Positions 8,178-18,200 of a DNA stretch of 20,000 nt are shown here, one piece after another; position 1 is the first letter of the stretch, and each line of letters begins with the position of its first letter. The translations under genes were made by a program, and so were the position numbers. The notes beneath the pieces are model-generated. The model made no database searches. It worked only from the letters and a program-made list of their open reading frames with translations, and was not told the DNA's origin. The DNA comes from Symbiodinium natans (Eukaryota > Sar > Dinophyceae > Suessiales > Symbiodiniaceae), in contig CAJNDS010002511.1 of NCBI GenBank assembly GCA_905221605.1, positions 1 through 20,000 of the forward strand, read 5' to 3'.

Positions 8178-8710
8178 AGAATTTTATAGCATTGCAGCTG
8201 AACTGCACCAGAGCTACTTCTGGCACCCAGCAAGAAAAACAAAAGAGAGACTAAGGCTGCCCATATGTGGGACAGGAACCTTCATGATATGTTCGCCTCG
8301 GCTTCCAACCATTTTGCGTCTAGAGCTAGAGCAAGCAGACCATGACCTGGTTTCCTTCCCTCCTTCCCGAAATCTCTGACTCACCCCCCCTCCTCCCGCC
8401 CTGTGGGACCTGCCAAAACCACTTGGAGGCGCTGCAACCCTCTAAAACCTCCCTGGGACACTTTCTTGGCACCATTTCTGGTGTTCGCCTGGGACTGTCC
8501 TTGAACCTTCCTGGGAGAGCCCTGGAACAGACGCTGCACCCCGCTGCAGGCCGGACCAGCTGCCGAGGCGGCGCGCGCAAGCGTTTGCAATTATTAACAG
8601 TAATAGAACTTTCTTGTCTTTATCGCCGCCACTATTAGCTATGTCTCTATATGGGAACGTTTTACACATGCGTGGTAAGAGAGGAATACAAACATCATCA
8701 ATTTTTCATA
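8178..8710. other. Spacer, no gene supported
   Basis: Single-copy-looking DNA. The part from 8342 to 8640 is open on both strands for 70-98 codons but shows nothing recognisable; codon choice and composition give no clear strand. Confidence 0.5.
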
Positions 8711-8722
8711 GGGCGTCGCGAA

Positions 8723-9360
8723 CCTATGTTTTGGCCTTAGGTTGAGGATTTGTGAACGCCAAAATGGTCAAAAATCACTAAAAATTGCCATTTCGGTGGT
8801 TTCCAAAGTCGCCAAAATAGCCAAAATTCATATGTTTTGGCTCTAGATTGAGGGTTTGTGAAGGCCAAAAATTGCACAAAATCACAAAAAAATACCATTT
8901 GGGTGGTTTCCCAGGCCGCCAAACTAGCCGAAATCCCTATGTTTTGGCCCTGGCTTGAGGGTTTGTGAAAGCCAAAAATGGTCAAAAAGCACAAAAAAAT
9001 TTCCATTTGGGCGGTTTTCAAGGCCGCCAAATGAGCCAAAATCCCTATGTTTTGGCCTTAGGCTTAGGGTTTGGCCTTAGGTTTAGGGTTTGTGAAAGCA
9101 AAAAATTGTCATTGCCATTTGGGTGGTTTCCAAGGCCGCCAAACTAGCAAAATTCCCTATGTTTTGGCCCTAGGTTGAGGGTTTGTGAAGGCTAAGAATT
9201 ATCAAAAATCACTAAAAATTGGAATTTGGGTGGTTTCCAAGGCCGCCAAACTAGCCAGAATCCCTATGTTTTGGCCGTAGATTGAGGGTTTGTGAAAGCA
9301 ATAAATGATCAACAATCACTAAAAATTGTCATTTGTGTGGTTTCCACAGCCTCCAAACGC
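8723..9360. repeat. Six copies of a ~107-bp satellite
   Basis: The word TATGTTTTGG marks each copy at 8725, 8831, 8938, 9046, 9158 and 9265, giving steps of 106, 107, 108, 112 and 107 bp. Each unit continues with a GGTTGAGGGTTTGTGAA-like block, an AT-rich stretch (AAAAATCACTAAAAATTG) and TGGTTTCCAAGGCCGCCAAA. The fourth copy has a small internal duplication of the TTAGG(C/T)TTAGGGTTT segment around 9058-9090. Short open frames crossing it are not supported as genes. Confidence 0.95.
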
Positions 9361-9364
9361 GCCA

Positions 9365-9725
9365 ATGTCGCGAAAATATCCGCAAACATATCCACCCTGT
9401 AACACCGGGCGTCGCGAAAATATCTACCCTGTCACACCGGGCGTCGCGAAAATATCTACCCTGTTACACCAGGCGTCGCGAAAATATCTACCCTGTCACA
9501 GCGGGCGTCGCGCATTAGGCCATTGGATAGGGACTTTGAAGGCGCAAAATACCAAGAGATCACAGATACATACCCTGTAACACCGGGCGTCGCGAAAATA
9601 TCTACGAAAATATCCACCCTGCAACACCGGGCGTCGCGCATCAGGCCATTGGATGGGGACTTTGAAGGCGTAAAATTCCCAGAAATCACCAATACTTACC
9701 CTGTGACACCGGGCGTCGCGCAGCT
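9365..9725. repeat. 32-bp satellite (GGGCGTCGCG family) with an alternating 82-bp variant
   Basis: GGGCGTCGCG (one copy AGGCGTCGCG at 9471) occurs at 9407, 9439, 9471, 9503, 9585, 9629 and 9711. The first three steps are exactly 32 bp (AAAATATCTACCCTGT plus ACACC). Then come steps of 82, 44 and 82 bp: the 82-bp units insert a shared segment starting CGCAT(T/C)AGGCCATTGGAT and including GGGACTTTGAAGGCG. The unit contains the palindrome TCGCGA. The same decamer GGGCGTCGCG also lies alone at 8711-8720, immediately left of the 107-bp satellite. This is not a CRISPR: there are no variable spacers of uniform length. Confidence 0.92.
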
Positions 9726-9768
9726 GGTTTTTTTTTCTAATTTCTCCCCATTGAGGCCAACCGGGGGT

Positions 9769-10806
9769 TTCAGTAGTTTGAATAGTTTGAATAGATTGAA
9801 TAGTTTGAATAGTTTGGGGCCCCAGGCCGGGCCCCCAAACTATTCAAATTCAAACTGTTCAAACCCCTCCCCTCTCCTCCCAGGGACCCCCCTAAACTAT
9901 TCAAACTATTCAAACTATTCTAACCTCCCCCCCTTCTCCTCCCAGGGACCCCCCAAAACTATTCAAACTATTCAAAATATTCAAACTATTCAAACTATTC
10001 AAACTGTTCAAACTATTCAAACTATTCAAACTATTCAAACTATTCAAACTATTCAAACTATTCAAACCCCCGGGCTTGAATAGCTTGAATAGCTTGAATA
10101 GTTTGAATAGTTTAGGGCCCCAGGCCGGACCCCCAAACTATTCAAACCCCCCCCCCCTCTCCTCCCGGGGACCCCCCAAAACTATTCAAACTATTCAAAC
10201 TATTCAAACTATTCAAACTATTCAAACCCCCAGGGTTTGAACAGCTTGAATAGTTTGGATAGTTTAGGGCCCCAGGCCGGACCCTCCAAACTATTCAAAC
10301 TATTCAAACTATTCAAACTATTCAAACCCCCAGGGTTTGAATAGTTTGAATAGTTTGAATAGTTTGAATAGTTTAGGGCCCCAGGCCGGACCCCCCGCCC
10401 CCCAGGGTTTGAATAGTTTGAATAGTTTAGGGCCCCAGTTCGGACCACCAAACTATTCAAACTATTCAAACCCCCCCCCCAACTCCTCTCCTCCCAGGGA
10501 CCCCCCAAAACTATTCAAACTATTCAAACTATTCAACCTATTCAAACTATTCAAACTATTCAAATTCAAACTATTCAAACTATTCAAACCCCCAGGGTTT
10601 GAATAGTTTGAATAGTTTGGATAGTTTAGGGCCCCAGTTCGGACCCCCAAACTATTCAAACTATTCAAACCCCCCCCCCTCCTCTCCTCCCAGGGACCCC
10701 CCAAAACTATTCAAACTATTCAAACTATTCAAACCACCAGGGTTTGAATAGTTTGAATAGTTTAGGGCCCCAGGCGTGACCCCCCAAACTATTCAAACTA
10801 TTCAAA
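9769..10806. repeat. Strand-alternating 9-bp minisatellite (AGTTTGAAT / ATTCAAACT)
   Basis: Runs of AGTTTGAAT alternate with runs of its complement ATTCAAACT. The switch from the first to the second always passes through a GGGCCCCAG(G/T)(C/T)CGG linker (GGGCCCC at 9817, 10115, 10267, 10376, 10430, 10629; GGGCCCCAGGCGTGAC at 10765). The switch back uses a CCCCC(A/G)GG(G/C)TTGAA linker (for example 10067, 10227, 10328, 10400, 10590). A third linker with TCTCCTCCC(A/G)GGGACCCCC joins runs of the same strand. The longest single run is about twelve ATTCAAACT copies (9957-10066). All frames on both strands are open (QTI, NYS, NSL, FKL repeats) only because nine is a multiple of three. Confidence 0.95.
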
Positions 10807-10831
10807 CCCCCCCCCCCCCCCCCCCCCCCCC
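10807..10831. repeat. 25-bp poly(C) tract
   Basis: An uninterrupted run of 25 C residues directly after the last ATTCAAACT run. The opposite strand is G25, able in principle to form G-quadruplexes; the exact length is liable to sequencing and assembly error. Confidence 0.85.
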
Positions 10832-10876
10832 AACAAAAGGACGAATCATCACATTATACACAAAGGTTCCTGCCTC

Positions 10877-10960
10877 ATATATATATATATGCATATATGC
10901 ACACACACATATGTATATATATATATACACACACACATACGTACATATATGCATGTATGC
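10877..10960. repeat. Compound (AT)n/(AC)n microsatellite
   Basis: Alternating AT, GCAT, ACACAC, ATGT and TACGTA blocks; alternating purine-pyrimidine sequence throughout. Open frames over it are repeat artefacts. Confidence 0.9.
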
Positions 10961-12600
10961 AAGCCGTGCTGTAGCAGCGCCAAGTCTCCGCCATGGCGGA
11001 GACGATGTTCACCTTGGAGGTGCGCCCCTCAGCCCTCCGTTCCCTGCTCTCTGGCATCACGTCCCCTTTAACCCAAAGGCACTTCTCACTGGCAACGGGC
11101 GCAGTCGAAGCAGGCCTTCCTTAAAAAAGACAGAACTAGTCCCTTGCCTTGATCGAAGTATCCTGGATCCCCTCCGGCTCTCCCCCTGAACCCCCTGAAA
11201 TCCGGGTTGTCAGGCTTGCTTTGGGTTGCTGTCCGGGTGCTGTAAGGCATGAGGGGGAGCTACCGGAAAAACCTGACATAAATTGCAGCAAGGCGCATAG
11301 ATGCAAAGCCCAAACTCCTCATCTCCAGCGGCAAGGTGCACAAAGTGAAGACCCGAAAAGAAGGTTGATTAACGAACAGTGGGTGCTTGAATCGCATGTA
11401 TCTGCTCTTTCCTCGGAATACATGGCCACCTTCTAAATACATGGTTCTAGCTTTCGTCACCCGGACCAACCCCTCATCAAAAGGCAAACTTGCAAACATT
11501 TCCACAGGGATTCGGTTCTCTCGTCATCTGTCGCTAGATTAGGTACTTAGGGCTTAAGAGTTCATTGGAGTTTTTAGGACGTGGCATTCTGAGCGAGGGT
11601 TAGGCTGCCTTGCAGTGGGGCCTTCGGAAGCAACCCAGACATCTGAGCAATGCATCTGCATCGTTGCGCTCATGCCCCTGAATCACACCGAGAATTACAG
11701 GGCAGTCTTGCCGGGATGCGAAGGGTTCTGGTGCCCTCCATGACCGCCCTACCCGCGCGGTGTGGATGCGATGGTGGACCTTCAATCCCACTGCGGAGGC
11801 TCGAACCGCTCTTACACGCAGCTGTATTTTAAATCGGGGGTCGCTTTATGCACAGCAGATCGCTTAAGGCCGCGGGGGTGGTCTGAATGGCTTGAATGCT
11901 TTTTCAGTTTTTCAAGAAGTACAGCCGGATGAATGTGCGGGCGTACGAGCTTCAGGAGAAGTGCGCCAGATCCCAAAGTCCTAGTTGAACCCCTCGATCC
12001 CGAAGCCGAAGCCGGACAGCCGCTGCTCCAGACTGCAAGCCAAGCTTCATCCAGAACTGTCGCGCTTTGGACGTCGCCGACATCCTCGCCAGAGTTTAGG
12101 CTCGCTAGAATGGAGGCTTGACAACATTGCCGAGATTGGAACTGCAACTTGTCCCGGCTTAAGTCGTAACCTGACATCCCGCACCACTCTGGAGAGCTCA
12201 GCGCCGGGCGATGGTGATGACCTGGGCCAGGGTGCTATCCGAGAACCGCTTGCATTAGCGAATTCCACAATTCAAACATGTTGAAGGGTACCGTATGATG
12301 ACAGAAACAGGGTTTACTTTAGGCTTCAGGGATCAGGGCTTCGGGCAGCGAGCAGATTGGGGCTCAGGGCATATGGGCTGTACAGAGCTATTTTTTGCTT
12401 GCTCCAAAACCGATCCTACCTTGCGGCCCGGGTCGCTCGGGCTTCCGAGAGAAAGCCCACCATCTCCCCTTGACCTGACACGTCCACGGCCGCAGCCCTA
12501 CAGAACCACAACCCCTAAAAACCCTACAGCCTCAACCCTAAACAGCCACTTCCGAGCGTACCCGGGCCGGAACTGGGTTGGCCTTTAAACTCTCTGAAAA
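10961..12600. other. Single-copy-looking region, no gene recognised
   Basis: About 1.6 kb with a few open frames of 60-120 codons on both strands (the longest at 11812-12177, minus). None has a recognisable domain or a clear advantage over overlapping frames. Exons of an intron-rich gene cannot be excluded by reading alone. It includes a 20-bp perfect palindrome at 10984-11003. Confidence 0.5.
10984..11003. other. Perfect 20-bp palindrome
   Basis: GTCTCCGCCA followed without a gap by its exact reverse complement TGGCGGAGAC. It could form a short cruciform or bind a dimeric protein, but a 10-bp arm without a loop is also compatible with chance. Confidence 0.9.
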
Positions 12601-12601
12601 A

Positions 12602-12605
<4 letters not shown>

Positions 12606-12639
<34 letters not shown>
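12606..12639. repeat. (AT)17 microsatellite
   Basis: About 34 bp of uninterrupted alternating A and T, bordered on the right by GGGCCCC. Confidence 0.93.
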
Positions 12640-12641
<2 letters not shown>

Positions 12642-13740
12642 CCCCTTATAAACCCAAATAAGGAAGATAAAAAATGTCCCAAAAACCAACCTAGAGAAAG
12701 CCCTTATATGGGGTTTCGACTTGCGAGGGTATGGTTCGAACAGTCCCAAGACGCAAATGCACTCACACGTGAAACCGTTCAGGGTCTAGGGTGCCTCCTT
12801 TTTGCCAACAGGCTTTTCAAAGTCCAGCCCCGGCTTCTTAAACTGGCAGTGGGAATTTGAGAACTGATTTGGCAGTGGGTGCCAACATGGGCCACCTCGT
12901 TGCAAAGATGAAGGCCATCATTTTCACGCATCTGCAGCAACCTGCAAACTAGAACCTTTTGGAATGAACCCTGAAGCGTTCCCTTTGAAACTTTAGGGAG
13001 GTTTCTGGCGCTGCAGCAGCGCGGCCCTCCCCGTCACGGCAAGAGGCCTCGGCAAGGGCTCGAGCTTTTTCTGTCTGAAGTCTGAGATGTCACGCATCTG
13101 ATCCTGCTTTTCCTACGGACTACCCCAGTTCTCAAAGTGAATAAACGTCAGGCTCCTCGGAATGTGTGGAACCAGCTCTGCAACCCATGCGCGTGACGTC
13201 TCCTGACTTGGGTCTGGGTTTAGAGTTCCTCAGCCTTCAAGCACTCAGGCGCACAAGCTGCTAAACTTGCTAAACCCTGTTTGCATCGGGGCAAACCCAG
13301 AATTGAGCCCTTTTTGCAACTGGACCGCAGTACTGCTGCACACACCACCGGGCAACCCTAAATCAAAAGCCTTCACGACAGAATCCAACGCCCAAGCCCT
13401 TCGAGATCAACATGGGAAGTCCCCGAAGCTTGCTTCAAAGGGTGGAGCTGCCGACAAGAAGTGCCTCTTGCGGGGAACGCTGCATGGACCCCCAGAAAAA
13501 GTCCCAACAAACACAGAAAAAATGAAACCCTGAAGCCCAAAACCCACCCCCACAGTCATGTGCTCTGAATCTCCAACGCCCCTGGCTCAGAGGGATTCTA
13601 TCTCGAGGCGGGCCTTGACCACAAGCATCATGCGCGGCTGCTGGGGGAAGAGGCGCAACCTGCGCAATGAGAGGTTCTCTGGAGTCACGGTGGGCTGATC
13701 TATATTATGGGCCGTTTTTGGCAGCCCAAAGCATAAGACA
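12640..13740. other. Single-copy-looking region, no gene recognised
   Basis: No open frame above 90 codons and nothing with a recognisable motif. A short imperfect inverted pair (12651-12663 and 12702-12715, AACCC..AAGG type) lies just right of the AT tract. Confidence 0.5.
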
Positions 13741-13745
13741 TCTTA

Positions 13746-13790
13746 CATATGCATATAAATGTATATACATATATATATATATATAAATAC
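13746..13790. repeat. AT-rich microsatellite
   Basis: Imperfect (AT)n with GCAT and GTAT interruptions and a core of about nine AT units. Confidence 0.88.
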
Positions 13791-13794
13791 CCCC

Positions 13795-16100
13795 AAAGAG
13801 GCAGGCCATCATGTTGGGGGAAAATCATGATCGTCTCCACTCGAAGATGGTTTTGGCCGCTGACTCTAGGTGAGGTTCTCTTCACTGAAACAAGCTGGTT
13901 CTGAGAAAGGACACAAGAAACCACAATAAACTTAAAGGCGCCAGCGCAAGCGCAGTTTGGAACAGATGGGTGACTTGTTTTTGTGGTTGCCCGTCGAGAG
14001 CTCGGAGCTGAAGTCTGACTGCCTGAACTCTAGTAGGTCTAGACCTGGGAGCCTTGGTGCATCCTGTTTGTCTTTTTCGGGTTTTGGATGTGCAGGCCAA
14101 TGTTCGGGGTTGGAGAGAATCCAAGGCGTCAGGATTTTGGCCCCAAGACGTGACCGAAGAAGTAGCTGTATGTGCAGAGTTGAAGGTCACGGGCTGTGGC
14201 ATTGTGTTTTGGAGGTGAGGGCAATGTGCAAGGTTTAAATCGGGACCGTGATGGATGCTAACACATGCCCTCTGAGACATCGGCATTGCACACATGATGG
14301 CAGTGAGCCAGGCGAGATCCACGCTGCAGCCGTACCTGAGTTGCTGCTACCTCTCCACCGCCACGCAGGGCAGCAGCAAGGATGGCAAGAAGGATCTCCA
14401 CATGGGCACAGCAGCCAGCGCCAAATAAACCTACCCAAAGCCCTGGCACAAACCCTCCAGCGTTGCAGATCAAACTGGGGCAGAAGACTCCTCATTGACG
14501 CACCCGTCCGCTTTGCGGCCGTAACCCGAGGAGGCCGAAGTAAACCGGCAAGATGTCGAAAGCAACCCAAGCAGTAAGCAGCCACGCTGCACGCCCTGCG
14601 CCGCATTGCGGAGGCTCCGTGCCACGGCAGGCTCGAAGAAGATACGCCGGGACCTGACATGCTTAGAGAGACAAAGCTTCGCCGCTAGCAGCTAGCATTA
14701 GCCGCTAGCATTATTGAGGGAACTTAGGGTGTCTCAAGACGAGGGCATTCTCGAGTGCAAAATTCACCGGGTCGAGCTCGCGCGTTGCGCGTCAACCCCG
14801 ACCACCGAAAGGTTTGGGAGATTGCGCCATTTTCTTTCTTGCGCTTTGCACGACCGAGCATTCTGCTTCGGCCGGAGGTTGCTCGGCCTTTCTCAGGCCT
14901 TCGGCAAAGTCATGCCCTGTGAGGGACGCCGCTGGGAGTCTCTTGGCACAGAGGGTGTTTGTGACGCTTTGAAGAGCGCAAACTGACGCTCACGTTTTGG
15001 GTCTGTCTTCTGGTGATGCTGGGCAATATGAGGGTGTGGTTCAGGGTGCGGCCTCCCATGTACGGACGTTGGCGCAAGGAAGGCCTCGAACTTTTGCCTA
15101 CGTCGCCTACGTGCCCGCTTGGGCGGTGCTCCGGGCCTGTTGCTCGACGTCAGCGGTATGCTGCAGATGGCAAACGGCACTTGCAAGTCCGCGCCTTTGG
15201 GTACAGTTTTGGGGCTTCCTCAGCGCGGGCATCTTCATTGGGGTAACCAAATTGAACAAACATCGACATGGACAAAGCAAACGATCAAGGCGCTCCGGCC
15301 TGGAACCGCACATCTGAGTCTTGCCGTGTTTATAGAGGCCAAGCCACCCAAAAGCGAAGAGCCTACGTCAAGCACCACCCCGACCACTCTGCAGCACAAA
15401 AACCCCAAACAGACCGTGAACCCTAGCTCCTTTTTTGGGGCCTTCGTCTCCCTCCCTAAGCCCTGCATCCAAGCCTCTACGTCAACAGCCTTAACATGCC
15501 ACCCCAGGTGCAGCCCCTCGCGGCGTCCCCAGTCTTCGCAGATCGACTCGTGGTACAGATCCTCTTAGCGGTCGCAAGTAGTTCCTTTTTTAAGAAACCA
15601 GCATCTCAAAACAACCTAGGCCTTCAAACTTCAAAGCATTTGCATTTTCTGATGCTTTTGCCGTACGACTGGCCTTCAGAGAACCGAAACCGATGTCTTC
15701 GTACGAACGCTTGGGAGTGCAGGCAGGGCTTGAAGGACTTCAGCAAGGACTCACAACGTGAGTCCTCCATACTGACACTCCAAGGAGTCCAAACAGGCCC
15801 TGCTCGTTGCCCCAACTGTTTGCGTGCGAGGCTCGTCATTGGGCGCCTGCAACGTTTCGGGAGTGCGGCCTGACAGATGGAGCTTAGATTTAAAGCCCAC
15901 AAATATCAAAACTCCACCCAAAATGGACCTCTCTGGCAGACTTTTCATATGTGCTCATCTATTCGCAGTTTGGGTGTGCGTTATAACTCGAAGGGATTGG
16001 TCCTGTTGCAGTGTAGGGCTTTCGCTTTTGGGGTCGAACGCATCTCGTTTGTGGGATTTGTGAAGAGGCCCCACAGGAGAGCCTGTGCCAAGCCCTGAGC
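13795..16100. other. 2.3 kb without a supported gene
   Basis: Mixed-composition DNA with many overlapping frames of 70-150 codons on both strands (for example 13882-14322 and 14235-14660 minus, 15119-15568 plus). They compete with each other, none shows a domain I recognise, and no codon-usage signal picks one. A cluster of GCTAGC words (three within about 14684-14711) is the only local repeat. Confidence 0.45.
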
Positions 16101-16430
16101 TCCAAACCCCAAACCCTGAGGCCTACAACGCTTCCAACCGTGCCCTACACACCGAACTCCTCAACACCATCCTTCCAAAGACCGCCGCAGCCGCCGCTGG
16201 AGCAGGGCCAGTGGCCTCGTGCGGTGCAGCTTTGGGGTTCCAAGCTCTGGGTGTTTAGAGCTTGCCTTAGAGGGTTTTAGGGTCCAACCACTCAGCATGC
16301 TACGGTGGAACTTTGTGTTAAGAAATTTTATGAAGCAAGAAATTAGACTCTCGAATTGAGAAAAATAATTATATTCAGAGTCTGAATCGCAACCCAAACG
16401 TAATTACAAATTGAATGGCCTTTTTGCAAG

Positions 16431-16985
16431 GCTCCAGCCCTCCAGCCCTCCCCAGCCCTCCCCAGCCCTCCCCAGCCCTCCCCAGCCCTCCAGCCCTCCA
16501 GCCCTCCAGCCCTCCAGAATTAAGCCCTCCAGGATTAAGCCCTCCAGCCCTCCAGCCCTCCAGCCCTCCAGGATTAAGCCCTCCAGAATTAAGCCCTCCA
16601 GGATTAAGCCCTCCAGGATTAAGCCCTCCAGCCCTCCAGCCCTCCAGCCCTCCAGCCCTCCCAACAGCCCAGCCCTCCAGCCCTCCAGCCCTCCAGCCCT
16701 CCAGCCCTCCAGCCCTCCAGGATTAAGCCCTCCAGCATTAAGCCCAGCCCTCCAGCCCTCCAGGTTAAGCCCTCCAGGATTAAGCCCTCCAGGATTAAGC
16801 CCTCCAGCCCGCCGAAGGCTGCTGGAGGGCTGGAGGGCTGGAGGGCTGGGCTGGGCTGGAGGGCTGGGCTGGGCTGGAGGCTGCTGGAGGGCTGGAGGGC
16901 TGGAGGGCTGGAGGGGTGGAGGGGTGGAGGGGTGGAGGGCTGGAGGGCTGGAGGGCTGGAGGGCTGGAGGGCTGGAGGGCGGAGA
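16431..16985. repeat. 9-bp minisatellite (CCAGCCCTC) with one strand inversion
   Basis: From 16431 to about 16808 the plus strand carries CCAGCCCTC units, several replaced by a longer variant with GGATTAAG or GAATTAAG (CCAGGATTAAGCCCTC). At about 16809-16822 (CCGCCGAAGGCTG) the sequence flips, and 16823-16981 carries the complement GAGGGCTGG, with GGGCTGGGCTGG and GAGGGGTGG variants. The ATTAAG variant is present only in the left arm. Both strands stay open for 195-237 codons (Pro/Ser/Leu or Gly/Trp/Arg repeats), which is a product of the 9-bp period and not evidence of genes. Confidence 0.95.
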
Positions 16986-17328
16986 AAGCAAAGGGTTGGT
17001 CAGGTTGAATAAGAAATGTTTTCAAGACTCTCGCCTCAAATCTACCTTTCTTAATACATCTGCCTGGTTAAGAAATGTCCCAGACTCTGGTGGACCTTCG
17101 AACCTTTCTTATCATAAGTTTTGACCGTACCTTTGGGGGGCTTAAAGAAGGCTCAAGGGAAAAGGAGGCTCCAAGGCCCGGGCTCCGCGGTTGGCCGCAC
17201 CACCTGGCGGTGGCGGGCACCAACCTGCAGTGCGACCATAAAATGTCTATTAGCCTCTTAACCTCAAGAACGAGAGCTCATCTCCCTGCCACTTCCACTC
17301 GTCATGTTAATCTACAGTGACACACGGG
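16986..17328. other. Spacer between two pyrimidine-rich arrays
   Basis: No gene seen. It holds two short related segments, GGTTGAATAAGAAATG...GACTCT (17003-17031) and GGTTAAGAAATG...GACTCT (17066-17088). Confidence 0.5.
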
Positions 17329-17445
17329 GCCCCTCCCCCTCCCCCTCCCCCTCCCCCTCCCCCTCCCCCTCCCTCCTCCCCCTCCCCCTCCCCCTCCACC
17401 TCCTCCCCCTCCCCTCCCCCTCCCCCTCCCCCTCCCCCTCCCCCA
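17329..17445. repeat. Polypyrimidine (CCCCCT)n tract
   Basis: About 117 bp of nearly pure C/T on the plus strand, mostly CCCCCT with a few CCTCCT and CACCT interruptions. The minus strand is GGGGGA-rich, so triplex (H-DNA) or G-quadruplex structure is possible. Open frames encoding Pro/Ser runs over it are not supported as genes. Confidence 0.95.
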
Positions 17446-18200
17446 CACGAATTCATTCCGTTCTTCGCCGCACTGTTGTTCCTATCGTTGCCGGAATCCG
17501 ACTGAAGCTGATCAAGCTCAGCCTCATGGCCTGTCGGGTTGCCGTTGCGCCGTCACAGGGTGTTGTCTTTGAGGCCCTAAACGCTACGTCGAAGCCCTAT
17601 CTGCCGCCTCCTCCTCGTAGAAGCGAAGCAGATCCGCAAACAGAGCCTGGTGGTGGCGACAGGTGCTTTTTGGGATTCGCAGGTTCCTTGGTTGCAGGCC
17701 ACCTGAAGCTCACAAGATGGCTCCGGCGACGTGCGCCCAAGATCAGAAAACTGTGAAAGGCCAGGGCATTGCCTGACCCGACAGGCCGTCGGAGTAGGCG
17801 TGGGTGATGCTGATGTAGACCTGGTTTCGCATGGATCTGGCAGTCACCACAATCATAGCCCATCTCTGTGCTACAGCCTTTGCATGCAGATGTGCAACTT
17901 GCTGTTCGAGCACATGCCCAAACTTCGGCTTGATGCGTGCGTCAAAGGTTTAAGGGTTTAGGAGGGCTAAGAATTGCAGCCTGACTAGCCGAAGATTCTA
18001 ACTTTGATTCTTTTGACTTTCTGGCATACGAGGAGCTTCCTAGAGCTTGTCTGACGAGGAACGAACGCATTCACCCTGCAAAGCGAAAACTCATCGAAAC
18101 ACCTACCAACAAGCTACAGAATCCGTTGCCCTCTTCCAGCTGGACGGCGAATAACTACTCCCACTCAGCCTCGGCGAAAACCCTGTACGTTGCCGAGCCA
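17446..18200. other. Spacer, no gene recognised
   Basis: Single-copy-looking DNA. The frame 17304-17756 owes about a quarter of its length to the CCCCCT tract, and its remainder has no recognisable content. Confidence 0.5.

Noticed and set aside
8831-8848. TTTTGGCTC within the second 107-bp unit, shared with the dinoflagellate spliced leader
   Set aside because: Only nine bases match, the rest of the leader is absent, and the other five units read TTTTGGCC. It is part of the satellite.
9407-9725. CRISPR-like appearance of the 32-bp repeats
   Set aside because: Units abut directly with no variable spacers, and the genome is evidently eukaryotic.
9769-10806. Open frames of 80-186 codons with QTI, NYS, NSL or FKL repeats on both strands
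   Set aside because: A 9-bp period without stops keeps every frame open. There is no unique sequence, and both strands look alike.
12651-12715. Imperfect inverted pair beside the AT tract, as a possible MITE end
   Set aside because: Arms are only 13-14 bp with mismatches, and no target duplication is visible.
13882-14660. Two minus-strand frames of 146 and 141 codons
   Set aside because: Unrecognisable content, plus-strand frames open over the same bases, and no consistent signal of coding.
16404-17124. 195-codon (minus) and 237-codon (plus) Pro/Ser-rich or Gly/Trp-rich frames
   Set aside because: They are produced by the CCAGCCCTC period of nine; coding-like length here is not evidence.
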